DNA from: Paramecium octaurelia
Lineage: Eukaryota; Ciliophora; Oligohymenophorea; Peniculida; Parameciidae
Direction of reading: 5' to 3'
NCBI GenBank assembly: GCA_905182995.1
Contig: CAJJDP010000116.1
Coordinates: 220,684 to 284,683, forward strand
DNA: 64,000 nt
Position numbers and translations under genes: made by a program. Below are positions 35,277 to 46,464 of the stretch, in pieces (position 1 is the stretch's first letter; every line of letters starts with the position of its first letter). Under the pieces are notes generated by a model. The model searched no databases. It saw only the letters and a program-made list of their open reading frames with translations, and was not told the DNA's origin.

Positions 35277-36624
35277 TACTACGATCAATATACACCTTTT
35301 AAAAATGTTACAACTGGTTCATTTGTTTTTTTATTGCCTAAAACCGAGTCAGTTCGAGCGACTTTGTTCAATGGGCTTTTATTGACGCTGAAATTGATTG
35401 GAGAAGCTGACTTTGCAGTAAATGCATTTCCTTTTGTAGGTTACAAGTCATAGTCTTTCAATGAGAGTTCATTACTGTTCAAAAAGGTCTTAATAATCTG
35501 GTTCTCTTTTATAGCCTTAGCAGTAGTTGGTACTGGTTTCTATTACCCTTATTTATAATTGTAGAAGTATTGAGGTGGGTTGATTTCTTTGGCGTCAATT
35601 CGAGGTTGAGATACTGCTTTGTAGAGATTGTTAATTCTATTTAAATTGTCCATTAATGATGACTTTGGTTATTCTTCCAGTTCTTTAGGCTTCCTATTAA
35701 GTATAAACATTACAATTTACTTTTAGTTCTATTATGTCTTGTATTCCTTAAGAGGTTTCAATTCGAGGGTATTGGGATGATTCTTGTGATATTATTACAC
35801 AAACCCTAAGCGTTATTATAGACTGGATTCCTATTGCTGCCTTTACATTAGTGAACGTTAAATTAATAAAAATTATATTTCATGAATTTGTTGAAATCCT
35901 CTATTTCCTCTACAGGTTTCCAGAAATAATATTCGGTTTCTTTTGTTTTAGGAAATTTGTGTCAAGCAGCGAGCAATTATTCCTGGCTGAACAAATCATT
36001 TTTATTTTTGGTAGAGGATATGTAGGCTTGATTACTTGAAACCTTCCTAAATTAATTAGGGATTTATTTTAGATTAATCCATTCATTTCAGTGAGACTCT
36101 GAAAACCTGTGTAGGTCATGAATGGATTTGTTTAATTCACAATATTATTAGGATTCATTGTTTGTTCTTTGGCTTACATTGTTGCTTTTTCGTTTATGTA
36201 AGTTTAGATAGAAGCGAATGGCTTTTTGGATTTTCGAGAAACATTTAAGACTACTTTAGATTGTTCAGGTTCTAAGACAAAAGATCTTAGTTTTTGTTTT
36301 TTCACTTCTTGAGATTAAGGAACATTGGGTTCATCATTTCCTTATTATTGTTATTAAAGTATGAGTAACTAGACTTCGCTCTCTCTCTAATTCCCTTGGT
36401 TATTAATATTACGAATCGTGGTTTGGTGTTTGAGGAGAATGCTAGACATTCTCTTTAATACAGTCCGTTTTCGTTCCTTAGTCCTTTGTAGCTCGTTGGT
36501 TATAACTTCCTAGTGTTTAACGGTTGTCTTAGGATACTAATAGTCTAGATGTAGCTATTATTTCATAGTACATGTGTTTTACCTACTTTTAGGATAGTTG
36601 TTCCGAACCACTTTTTCTTCTTTA
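35277..36624. repeat. Copy 2 of the perfect 1,348-bp direct repeat
   Basis: Same sequence as 33928-35275. Only this copy is flanked on the right by the upstream exons expected for the gene it contains, so it is the copy in natural 5' context; copy 1 is in natural 3' context. This again suggests one real locus split by the assembly. Confidence 0.95.
35285..36449 (-). CDS. Unknown Gln/Lys-rich protein (copy 2, may start near 36818)
   Basis: Base-for-base the same coding region as 33936-35100. Upstream of the ATG at 36449 the same frame is open through KTTVKHQEVITNELQRTKER, and further basic coding-like exons lead back to an ATG at 36818 (MENFCVHKHQQLNK) that resembles the zinc-site start of the gene at 33859. 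I could not settle all the introns between, so the longer 5' end is likely but unproven. If the duplication is an assembly artefact, this and the previous entry are one gene. Confidence 0.6.
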
Positions 36625-36818
36625 TTATTATTTTTTTGTATTCCTCACATTTCTTAATTCAAAACTCTTACTAATTCTATTTATTATCGTTTCTTTATCT
36701 TTGATTCTCAGATTTATCAACGTTCTCACTCTTTTCAATGGAGATTCAGTTTGATATAATTTATTCAAGCATGGACTTTGTTAAGCTATTAGTGTTTATG
36801 AACACAGAAGTTCTCCAT

Positions 36819-37729
36819 TTTATGAAGTCAGATTACTATTGCTTTCATAATTTCTGGAAAGTATCATTTAATTCTAATTTTAAGAATTAATTGAAGATTA
36901 CATAATCAAATATTTTACAAAATAAATTAATTCGATCAACCTGAATCCTTCTTTATAAAAATAGATTTACTATAGTGAAAAGAATGTCCTCCAAAATCCA
37001 TTAAATCTTCTGAGGTTGTGAATGCTTTCATGTTCTCAAAACAATTATATAATACATAATCTATAAATCCTATTAAATACTCAACCATTGATTGACATCT
37101 TTGTTAATTAATTCTCAAAATATATTAACACATATTCAAATATTATTCATAGAAACCCATTATCACTAGAAAAATAACCAAATAAAATGGCAGATAAAGA
37201 TTAAAATTTGTGTCAAAATTATATTATTCCAAATTGCTTCTTTGACTTTATTTTCTAATATTTTAATCTAGAACATATATCTAAGGAATTATATGTCTAA
37301 GATTTATATTCAAATTTTGTAAATATTTATAGAGTAGTTATAAGAATAATAAATTTGGTGAATTCTTGCAGCTAAATTTACTCATTTTCTTACTCATTAT
37401 GAGATAATTAAAGTCTTATAATATTATAATTATAAAGTGATCCTCCATTAAAATTTATTAAGTAAGGAAATAATATATTACTGATTATTATTTATTGATT
37501 TGATAAACTGTTAAGATGAATTACGTACCAATAGAGGCCAATAAAATTATGTCATTTTGGGATGTAATGATTTTTGGAGGTGTGGAGTGGAATCCAAGAT
37601 GAGTGATGAACCAATAAGTCCTATTGAATAATGATTATTACATAGATTGCTATTATAATTGTAGAAAAACTTTCTTTGCTCAATATTAATAAATTAAATA
37701 ATTGAATGGTTAGAAATATATAGAAATCA
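36819..37729. other. AT-rich interval, one small open frame
   Basis: No well-supported gene in about 900 bp. A plus-strand frame at 37187-37402 (72 codons, MADKDQNLCQNYIIPNCFFD) is open under the ciliate code but has no family resemblance and may be chance. The rest is AT-rich intergenic DNA. Confidence 0.35.
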
Positions 37730-38745
37730 TCACAATTTTATCAAGCATCCATTTTTGATTACTACTAAGGAAAATTCAAAATCTGTTCTCAAAAATTCAC
37801 AACAAGAATATTCTTGAGTCAGAGTCTTTTGTTATTTTTCTTAGATAATCTCGATTTTGGATAGGATCATTTCAACTTCCTATATGTTCCAACGTGGACT
37901 GATTTCGAAATCAGTCTTATTAAGTCTTTTAGCTTTGTGACCTAAAATATGGAATTAAGAGAATACCATAATATTTCTAGAGTTACTTGAATTTGTGTTT
38001 AAGAGCAAATTCAGTTCTTCTCTTGTATTTGGTGATCATTGACAATTTTAAAGATATGTCAGCCCACCTTCGTCCATTCTGAAGAAGCAATTGAAGAAAG
38101 TGTAACTCCTCAGATCTAGACCATGGTTCTCTAAGTCGATTTAAATATTAATAATTACCTATTAATTTATGGATCGAGTTTGTTGTTCCATCTCTCTCGA
38201 CATTGTTTGGCATTTCTAAGAATCTCAGATTTGCAGAGTAGATTGTATTAATTAGCAATAGAGCTCCATTTTTTCTTGCAGCGACTGGTATTGTCTCTAA
38301 ATATAGAAAATAATAAATACAAAATGATTTACAACAAAGCTTTATCTTCAAAGGAAGACCAGGGTTGTCTGGGAAGTTGTGCTTTATAGAAAGATTAGAA
38401 TTTAAAGCACAATTCAGACAGACTCCTGTACTTTGGCATTAACTTTTGGACCTTCTCCCAGTCGAAGCGATTCTTTAAAAATTAAATCAAATGTTGTACC
38501 TTTATGCATCTTGGATTAAGACTTAAAACAATGAGTTATAAAAAAATCTCTTCATTGTGATTCCAAGCCTCATTGCACCCTATTTTAGATGACTCGTAAA
38601 GTTTGATAAAGTCATCAAAATTGGGGATAGTTTTGAAAAGTAATTTAAGCTTCAAAGATAGATACTCTTGTTCGATGGTTTGGAGATTTTAGTAAACTAA
38701 AGCCCAATCGTTAAGATCAGTAAATGAGCTTTGTGAAGAATTCAT
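37730..38745 (-). CDS. Myb/SANT-like protein
   Basis: Starts MNSSQSSFTDLNDWALVYQN. A helical N-terminal third is followed by Myb-type repeats: WNHNEEIFLQLIVLSLNPRC, then PWSSFEDKALLQIILYLLFS with RCKKKWSSIANQY, and NAKQCRERWNNKLDPQINR, the classic recognition-helix motif of Myb repeats. A third repeat follows, REPWSRSEELHFLQLLLQNG with RRWADISLKL. It should be a nuclear DNA- or chromatin-binding protein, organised like the Myb gene at 16326. A 27-nt in-frame intron ending AAG near 38480 is possible, and a 25-nt TAG intron near 37960 is needed. Ends KNGCLIKL. Confidence 0.8.
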
Positions 38746-39774
38746 TTGTTTGATAAGATTAATAATGTATTATCTGAATGCACATTTTATGATTTAAAAG
38801 CGTGAATTTTAATACAATATACAGATACAATCAATATTTGATCAGATAATATTAATAGAAAATTAAGAACTTGTATCGGAATTTCCAAATTCAACCTTTA
38901 CTAACTATTCTCCTGAATATTTGATAAAGTAGCCGTTTCTAGAGTAAACATATATATTAAAGTATTCTTATTTTCATAAAGTTATAATAATCATAACTTC
39001 AATGCCTTATAAATTTAATCTTATATTGATCTATCTATTAATTTAACCAGCAGTTAGTATGTCTTAAGAATTAATTTCATATTTCAACAACTATTCGGTA
39101 GTATTGACAAAGAACATCGATTCAAAACTATTTTTTTTACCCATATAGTTTGATAATTGCATTTTCATACTTAAATAAGAAGAGAATAAATAATTTAGTA
39201 TAATTTATTTCAACTCTATACTTAAAAAAAAATGCTTTATTATTAAACTATTTTATTATTATTGACACTTTCATTTTTTTAATTTAACATTTTTCCAGAC
39301 ACTGGAAGCACGATAAATATTTGATAAGACTAATACTAATTATTGATCAATTGTAAATAGACTTTCAAGACCTCTTGGTAACACTTTCAAAAGTTTCCAG
39401 ATTTATTTTGAAATCTAGTCAAATCATTATCACTTCTAAGTAATTTTCATATTTCCCTTTTTCATCTAAAATTTTCCTTGTTTATGAATAAATCTTAAAA
39501 AGATAGACTTTTCCATTTTTAAACTATCGTTTAATCTTCCATCTATCAATCTACCTAAATTATAGTGTCTAAATTACTATATTAGCTCAAATAGTTTGTT
39601 ATTAAATCAAAATTGTAGTTATTGAGTCACGGATTTAAAATGGAGATTGTAATACTTGCATAGTGAATGTCTGAATTTGTTGATCACATTTCAAATTTGA
39701 TTGGCACTCTGAAAATTTGGATATGAGAATCAACATCTTTATATTAATATAATTCAATTAAAAATAATAAAAAT
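38746..39774. other. AT-rich intergenic region
   Basis: About 1 kb between two minus-strand genes. I see only short AT-rich frames (for example about 70 codons on the plus strand from 39486) with no coding bias. It contains the promoter of the Myb-like gene and the 3' flank of nothing else recognisable. Confidence 0.45.
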
Positions 39775-40443
39775 TCATATTCTAGAAATCAATTTACCCT
39801 TTAACCATAATCCATTAAGCTTTTCTCCATTTTTTTTGGTTAGTTATCCCATTCCGTTTCGACAATCAGATTCAAAATTACCGACATACATTGAACCGTC
39901 TCTGTAATACTCAATGGCAGCTCCATATTTATATCCATACTAGAATTGTCCAACATATTTGGTGAATTAAGAATTTACTTCGTGATTGTACAGAATTCCA
40001 TTGCCATGTTATTGATCGTTAAACCATTATCCCTCATACACCAAGATGCCTTATGCATTAAACAATTTGCCGAATCCTTCTCTCACTTTTCCATTATAAG
40101 AACCTATATATTACGATTCGTCTTTAATATCCTTTATGATAATTTTATCTGAACTTTTAGAGTGGCTTTTACTCAATTGTCGATTGGGCTTAATTAATTT
40201 AGTGGATTTAATCAATTTATCGTCATGAAAGGGTTTCACTTATTTTATTGGAGAATCTTCGACTTTGGAATTCTTTTAAAGAGTAGTAAATGGAGCATAG
40301 GTAGTAATAATCTACAAGAGATATTGCAATATAAAAATACAGTGCGATAGGGTCCGATGGATTTACCTGATTTTATGTAAAATAGTGATACTTGGGGAAG
40401 CAGTAGATGGTCTAAGAGGACTTGAAGGGTTGGTCGATTGCAT
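39775..40443 (-). CDS. MORN-repeat protein
   Basis: The N-terminal 80 residues are Ser/Pro/Lys-rich (MQSTNPSSPLRPSTASPSIT). The C-terminal half is built of MORN repeats: YIGSYNGKVREGFGKLFNA, VYEGQWFNDQQHGNGILYN, YVGQFQYGYKYGAAIEYYRD and YVGNFESDCRNGMGQLTKKN, with the Y-x-G-x-(F/W)...G-x-G pattern in each. MORN repeats form an elongated beta-sheet that scaffolds membranes or cytoskeletal structures. The frame is open to a TGA after KGKLISRI; an intron in the linker near 40360 is possible but not required. Confidence 0.85.
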
Positions 40444-40477
40444 TTGATTATATATTTATATATTTGTGTTTTAAGTC

Positions 40478-40727
40478 TCAGAAAATCAATTTCTTTGGTG
40501 ATTGATAATCCTGTGGATCAACATAATAGTCTTCTCCCATTTTCTGTGTCTACGAAGTTACTGCTCCTCTGTAAATCAAGAATGAGAGAATTAATGTTGG
40601 AATTGCTATATGCACTGAGTGTCTAAACCATTGTCTATTGTAAAGCCAGGCATCACTCTAGAGACATTCATGAGATCATTAATACCAACACATAACGAGG
40701 AATTGGGTACTTCTAAAAACCTCCCAT
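40478..40727 (-). CDS. Small single-pass membrane protein, possibly mitochondrial
   Basis: Two exons joined by a 28-nt TAG intron give about 73 residues: MGGFQKYPIPRYVLSDAWLY, then a basic/aromatic stretch (NRQWFRHSVH), a membrane segment IAIPTLILSFLIYRGAV, and an acidic tail with GEDYYVDPQDYQSPKKLIF. The size, a positive patch before the helix and an acidic tail are typical of small subunits of mitochondrial respiratory complexes, but I cannot name one. It is only found when the intron is removed. Its stop lies 34 bp from the MORN gene start. Confidence 0.6.
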
Positions 40728-41094
40728 TTTACAATATATAAATTAATAATAATTATTATAGTAATATTTATTTAAAATAGAATACGGTTAGAGTAAAAAA
40801 TCAAAATATTTATAGATGAATTTAACAAGTAGAGAATTTTAGTACTAATTTTAAATCAATAAAGATTTGGCTAGGGTAGTAAAAATAAATACTAGAGTGA
40901 AATAAATGAATTAATTATTAATAAATATTATCAATAAATAATGTTCGAAATAAAAGATTGAAATTATTTTTTTTAATTTGATATATTTTTGCTCTCCTCC
41001 TAAGAAATGTATTGTGGTAGCGAATTAAACAATCCATTAAATTATTTTTAATACATATTTTGCTTTATTAAATATAAATTATCTTTAAAACCGA
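40728..41094. other. Divergent intergenic region
   Basis: About 370 bp of AT-rich DNA between divergent start codons, no gene seen. Confidence 0.5.
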
Positions 41095-41427
41095 ATGACT
41101 ACAAATTTGGGGCCTAAGTTAAAGTTTGTGATGCCTCTAAAAAAGAGTCTTTCATTTGAGGATGTTTTCGAGGCGAATTGCGATCCTGAATAGAAATAAT
41201 GGAATAATTCTAAGATGGATCGGAAAGTAAGTTTTGCCGTCTCCACTCTCGTATTTCTCAGATACTCGGAAGAAGAAATACTAAATTTCAGACAAAGATT
41301 GAAATCATAAATCCATAGTAGTATAGAGTTGATTGAGTCCTCATATTTAAATCCGTAGTTGTGTAGTCCTGGTAAATAAAACAGAAGGAAGTCCTGCTTC
41401 AAGGAAAACGAAGAGCATATCAACTGA
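41095..41427 (+). CDS. Small unknown protein
   Basis: An intronless frame of 110 codons under the ciliate code: MTTNLGPKLKFVMPLKKSLS to CFKENEEHIN, with five TAA/TAG glutamines. It is basic, with a helical middle (SFAVSTLVFLRYSEEEILNF, RQRLKSQIHSSIELIE). The minus-strand standard-code frame over the same bases is a shadow. No family recognised. The short length leaves some doubt. Confidence 0.55.
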
Positions 41428-41595
41428 TTACTTATTTTATGAACTCTACAACTCTATAATAAACTTCAGTAGATATTACATTATATTTTCAAAAATTTTA
41501 TTCATTAATTTAATATGTCTCTAAATGAAGTTGAATACGAGAAGCAACATAACATTCATATTATATTGTATTAGTGACATAAAACTTAACTATCA

Positions 41596-44169
41596 TCATA
41601 TAGTTTTCTGTTTCATCGAATTGAATAGGGATTCAAACTTGTACACTTTTTAAATTACTCGTTTCAGCAAGAATCTTTCCCATCCATCCAACCATCTAGA
41701 TAACTATTAATAATTAGCTTACTTATTCATTTCCTCTTTGCTCCCCTGTTGCTGTATCCAGTTCTCCAAAGTCCTGTTCAATTTCTCAATCAAAGGTTGG
41801 AATATCATGTCAATATATGGTTCAATTTCATCCATCCACTTGAAAATTTCCTTGATCGGTTGCACATTCTAATTTTGAGGGTTGATTTCTAAATTGTGAA
41901 GACAGAACAACATCTAGGGTAAAACTGACATGTATAATAGATTTTTCCAATTTTCTCCCAAATATATAGCCCAAGGTTACAGTACACTAAAACCAAAGTC
42001 ATCTTTATCCGTAAATTTTAATTGTTTTAACTTCTTCTCCACTTCCTCCAACAATTCCTTACTGTTTAATTTTGAAGTGATCCAAGGTTATAGCCATTAA
42101 TGTAAGGATATTTTTGAATTCAGATTCCATTCTTAAATCTTCAGTTTTAATTTAGACGTTACTATACTCATAATATCTTTTTATACTTATTAATCCAACA
42201 ATCTAATAGTCTGAAATTGATTGACTCCTGTTTCATCTGTTTCAACTAACGCTAAGTCTTTCATCCATAATCCTAAAAAATCTATTAAATAATTTTCTTA
42301 GGTTGGATCAAATGCTACAGAAAGATAATTTCTTAATCTGATTAGAATCGGAGCAATCAATAATCCAATGAATCTCTTTAGGGTGTTAAGATCAGAGGTT
42401 GAAATCGAATTATTAACAATAAAAACATCCAATTATTCAGCATATTTGCTCAGATTTTAAGACTTCTTCTAAATATACGTCTCCTTGGCCAAAGTAATAA
42501 CATCAGAGATTAATTAATATTCATATTATAAGATATCCACTTTTGTGATAGGCCCTTTCCATTTAGTTGTCAAGACCTTAATCTCTGATTCTGCATTCTT
42601 AACTAATAATCCAATTAAATTGAATTAAATAAATTAATCGCTAAATTTCCTAAAACATTCTTCAAACTTTGCAAAAATATGGAACTAATCATTTGAAATC
42701 AAGATGTCATCTTCCTTGAAGAATTTCAAATAATTTAAAAAGTCTTATTTTCTCTTAACTGAATCATTCCATTAAGTAAATTACATCAACTCTTCTTATT
42801 TTTCGTGCTCCAAAATTATCATTTTATCCTTCTCCTTCTTTATACTCTATTCATTATTCTCCCACTTCCCTAAACGCTTTTCTAAAATTGTTTTCACTGA
42901 CCACGTTATTTCTTGAATTTCTTTCAAATTATCTCTAACTGCTTTATTACTGTACACTTATGCATCCTATGTCTTATTTAAGTAATCATTAATATCACTA
43001 CCTGTCATATCAATTATCTTATATTTATGACTATTCTAGTTCTCTTTATTTAGATTGCCCATTATATGATTCCTATCCAAATTAAGTACTTCCTCCTTTC
43101 TCGTGTTAACAGTCAATTATCCATCTTCTTTATTCTACTTTTTTCTCCATAGTTTTTCATATTTATTCAATTTCTTAGATTCGAAAAAGGGTTTCTACTT
43201 ATTTTCTTAAGTCGAATTATTCTCATTTTCTTGCTCCTCTTCTTAGTTTTAATCTTCATATTCCTGCACTCCCTCCCCTGTGAATGATTATTTCTTCACA
43301 GCTCTTACTGGCTCGAGTCTACCCTATTTATTAGCACCTAAACCTTCTCCAAATTTGTATCCTAATTTCTACAGGAACTTCAACCCAACACCATAATCGT
43401 GTTATTCCACTCTTTTTTCTAAATTCTTTTTTTCTTTTAAACTTAAATTTTTTTTATTTCTACTATCTTTAAATGCAACCTGCTCGACTGTGATGGTTTT
43501 TTTGCCCTCATCTTCTTGAAAGACTTTGAGATTCTTCTTTAAAATTCCCTTTGGATGATTAGAAGAAGCTTAACTGACCACCTGAACAATGGAATCGTCA
43601 CTCTCATCATCTTGAGCTTCTACTTTAGAATTAGAAACAACCATGTTTGATAGCAAAGCAGACCTGATGTTACATTCGAAATTAGGCTTTTTCTCCTCGA
43701 TTAAATGCTCCTCTTTGTGTTTAACTATAGGATGAACAACATTATTTTCAAGATTGAATTGCACCGATCGCTTCGATTTTATCCTATACTCAGTTTGGTT
43801 GATTTTCTCATTCTGTGGCATATTCTTATCAAATATCTTAACAGTCACACCCTTCTCTACGTTTGACAGAAGAGATGCATTGGACTTTTAGAAATTAGCA
43901 AATGCTTAATTTCTTTGGTATTCCTTATATATTTATTGATGCTAATTGTTTGGAGTGTCCTAAACTTGCGGTTTTGGGTTTTATTCGAACTCCTCCTAAA
44001 AGAGATTTAATCGAGCTCTCTATGGTTATGATTGAGGAATCTTAAATTTGGGTATTTCTATTTCCATCTCATATTCTTCCTCATGATTTAATTTAGGTTT
44101 CTTGAATCCCAAGCCTGTATGGAATTACAAGTCATCATCACTACTAAGATTGTCTAGATCAACTTTCAT
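41596..44169 (-). CDS. TFIP11/NTR1-type G-patch splicing factor
   Basis: Starts MKVDLDNLSSDDDLQFHTG. An acidic, low-complexity N-terminal region is followed by a G-patch, GVGLKFLQKLGYKFGEGLGA then NKQGRLEPV. A long helical domain (GCFC-type) comes next, with segments such as WKGPITKVDILQYEYQLISD, LIAPILIRLRNYLSVAFDP and ISLHQWLQPWITSKLNSKEL. The C-terminal part has FSVLQPWAIYLGEN and ENWIQQQGSK, and ends WLDGWERFLLKRV and FESLFNSMKQKTI, close to the TFIP11 end. This factor recruits the DEAH helicase that takes the spliceosome apart after splicing. The gene is essentially intronless over 857 codons. It is 40 bp downstream of the small membrane-protein gene. Confidence 0.9.
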
Positions 44170-44209
44170 TGATTTTAATAATTTATATTATGCATATATA
44201 TTAACCTCA

Positions 44210-44554
44210 TCAAGAAGCATAATACTCCTTGTTTGGTCTTTCTTCTTGCTCCGTTCTTCTCAAGTAAGCCAACTCATAAGAGAAATATGCAAACCAAGAA
44301 ATGCCCATGACTAACCAGAATATACCATCCTTTCTATCATAGTTGTGATCGATTTATACTTATAGTTAATTGTCCAAGGTCTGTAGTCCGATGGATAAGT
44401 GAATTATTCATTATAAGCATTTGGTGCTTATTATCCTGGATTGAAATTTCTAATTGGTAGTTAAACTTGATTTACCTGTGTGGTCTGGATAAGCTGACAC
44501 TTTTTGTATGGCTTAATCCAACTTGCTCAAGTTTAGAGAGATTGCTTTATCCAT
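44210..44554 (-). CDS. Small single-pass membrane protein, possibly mitochondrial
   Basis: Starts MDKAISLNLSKLDQAIQKVS. After the first intron (exact ends unsure) it reads QQAPNAYNEQFTYPSDYRPW. A 26-nt TAG intron then joins NYKKDGIFWLVMGISWFAYF (one membrane segment) and a charged tail ELAYLRRTEQEERPNKEYYA before TGA. The arrangement resembles small accessory subunits of respiratory-chain complexes. No family can be named. The donor of the first intron (GTAAATC near 44482) is clear, but a normal-length acceptor leaves the wrong frame, so the middle residues are uncertain. Confidence 0.5.
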
Positions 44555-45683
44555 AACGATAAGCTGCCCTTTGTATAAAATTCATTTTTAATATTAATAT
44601 ATGTATTATTATAAATTATATTTAATTCTAATCTGTAAACTAATTAATCTAAGTACTACTTCTGTCTTGTTTGGAATACAAACTCCTGAATAAAGTCAAT
44701 CAGAAACCTCAGTATGAATAATTTTTTGTATTCTAACTCTAATCAAACGTTAGATTCACATGGAAATTCAATGAGTCATAAATAAAAGTAATATTATTTA
44801 TCGAAATAAGGGAAAGTGAACACTAAAATTAATCAGACAACCCATTTAACATATATTCAAATTATCTGTGTTTCATTAATTTATTATTTTCCTTTTAAAA
44901 AGTGTTAGCTTTTTATTTTTCCTTATAATAAATAGACAAATAGATTAAAATATTATTTATTTTATACTTTGACCAAAATTATTTGAAATGTTTCTGCAGT
45001 TAAATCGAAGTTTCTTTTACTTATTATGTTCAATGATTCTTAATCTATAATCAAATTGGTTACTTCTTTTAAATGTATTGTTTTCTGAGAGTACTTAAAA
45101 CAAATTAATTAATCAATTTAATTTTTTATAATGCCACTTTCCAAAATAGAATTAATATAAAATAATTTAAAATTATTTTAAATATTGACTCTATATATTA
45201 ATATTCTATGATAAAATTCAATAATATCTGTAGGTCTGATAAGAGAGATTTAAGAATACTGATATTACTAAAGCATATAGAAACCCTATTCCAAAAGTAC
45301 CAGAGATCTAAGCAGAAGTTATGATGGAGAGAAATTTGAATTTAGGATATTCAAAGTTGAAGCACATTATCTCAATTAAGTAAGAAAAGAGTGAATAAAT
45401 AAAATAGATACAAATCAATAAATAATGAAGGGAGTTTCAATTAGTTGAGATGGAATGCCAACAATTTCGTCAGGCGAAGACAAGACAATAAATATCTGTT
45501 GAGTATAAAAAAGTAGAAAAATGAAATGAAGGAATCTAAGAGTAGAAAATAACGAAATTCAGCAACTAACAATTCAAGCTCAAAAATTAAAGAAATAATA
45601 AAGAGTTGAACAATTTATTTAGTGATTTACAAATTTGTGTTAACATAATTTAAAAGTTTAATAAGTTGTTAATTAATTTAAAT
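44555..45683. other. Interval with unresolved short coding pieces
   Basis: Plus-strand frames at 44714-45045 (MNNFLYSNSNQTLDSHGNSM start) and 45209-45612 (MIKFNNICRSDKRDLRIL start; later RWNANNFVRRRQDNKYLLSI) are open under the ciliate code and have coding-like stretches. I could not choose introns that give one convincing protein. The second may be a separate small gene or extra 5' exons of the Mei2-type gene. The rest is AT-rich. Confidence 0.35.
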
Positions 45684-46384
45684 ATGAAGAGAAAACTATA
45701 TAAATTATCATTGTTTAAGGAAATAGATGAATTTAATTAGAAAGATGATGATGGACACTATAGCGATGATTCATCTGTGTCTGATGAATTTTTGAACACA
45801 ACACTTGAAGCATATTGTATTGATTTATTTCATTATTCAAAGAATCTCAGATCTTTATAAGCAGTAATCAAACTTTTAGTTCGATTCACTCAGAACAACT
45901 CCAATTTATTCAAGGAGTTTTCGATAAGTCTGAAGAAAGTGAATAATCAATTGACTTCAATATTACAAATGTATGAACTCAAATATTAATTGAAGATTGA
46001 TGGTGACAATAGAACTACCTTAATGATGAGAAACATCCCTCAAACCTACACCAAGGAAATGATAATGATGGAAATAGATCCAAAATTCAAAAACAAATTT
46101 GATTATTTCAACTTTCCATTTGATGGTACTTCCAATCCTGGCTATGCCTTCATCAATTTGAAGTCCAAATCTTATTTAAGAGATTTCTATAGTCACTTCA
46201 ATGGGAGGAAGTGGAAAAACACTCCTTCAAACAAAGTATTTAATTACAATATACATAGCCTTGCTATTTGAAATACGCCAAAATTTAGCATAAAAAATTC
46301 AAATAAATTAATCCTTAGATTTATTTACAATAAAGTAGTGTGATAAAACTAGTCTAGAATTAAAAATTACAATACAACCTGTGA
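45684..46384 (+). CDS. Mei2-type RNA-binding protein (C-terminal RRM)
   Basis: Starts MKRKLYKLSLFKEIDEFNQK. A helical acidic N-terminal part leads into the Mei2 RRM: RTTLMMRNIPQTYTKEMIMM, then FNFPFDGTSNPGYAFINLKS (the RNP1-like strand GYAFIN), then FYSHFNGRKWKNTPSNK. A 23-nt TAG intron near 46238-46260 is followed by YLKYAKIQHKKF, matching the family's YARIQGK end. Mei2-like proteins bind RNA through this third-type RRM and act in meiosis in yeast and plants. Only one RRM is present here and the protein is short (about 225 residues), so upstream exons may be missing. Confidence 0.82.
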
Positions 46385-46464
46385 ATTAGAGTATCACTTT
46401 TTTTCTCTATATATATATATCTATATTGTTATGCTTTATATTAATATGAATATTTAATGAAATA

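Noticed and set aside
33928-36624. Recent tandem gene duplication
   Set aside because: Perfect identity with an N exactly at the junction is better explained by an assembly overlap.
41085-41423. Minus-strand frame of 112 codons
   Set aside because: The plus strand has an equally long frame with an ATG, in-frame TAA/TAG glutamines and a TGA end, fitting the gene code better.
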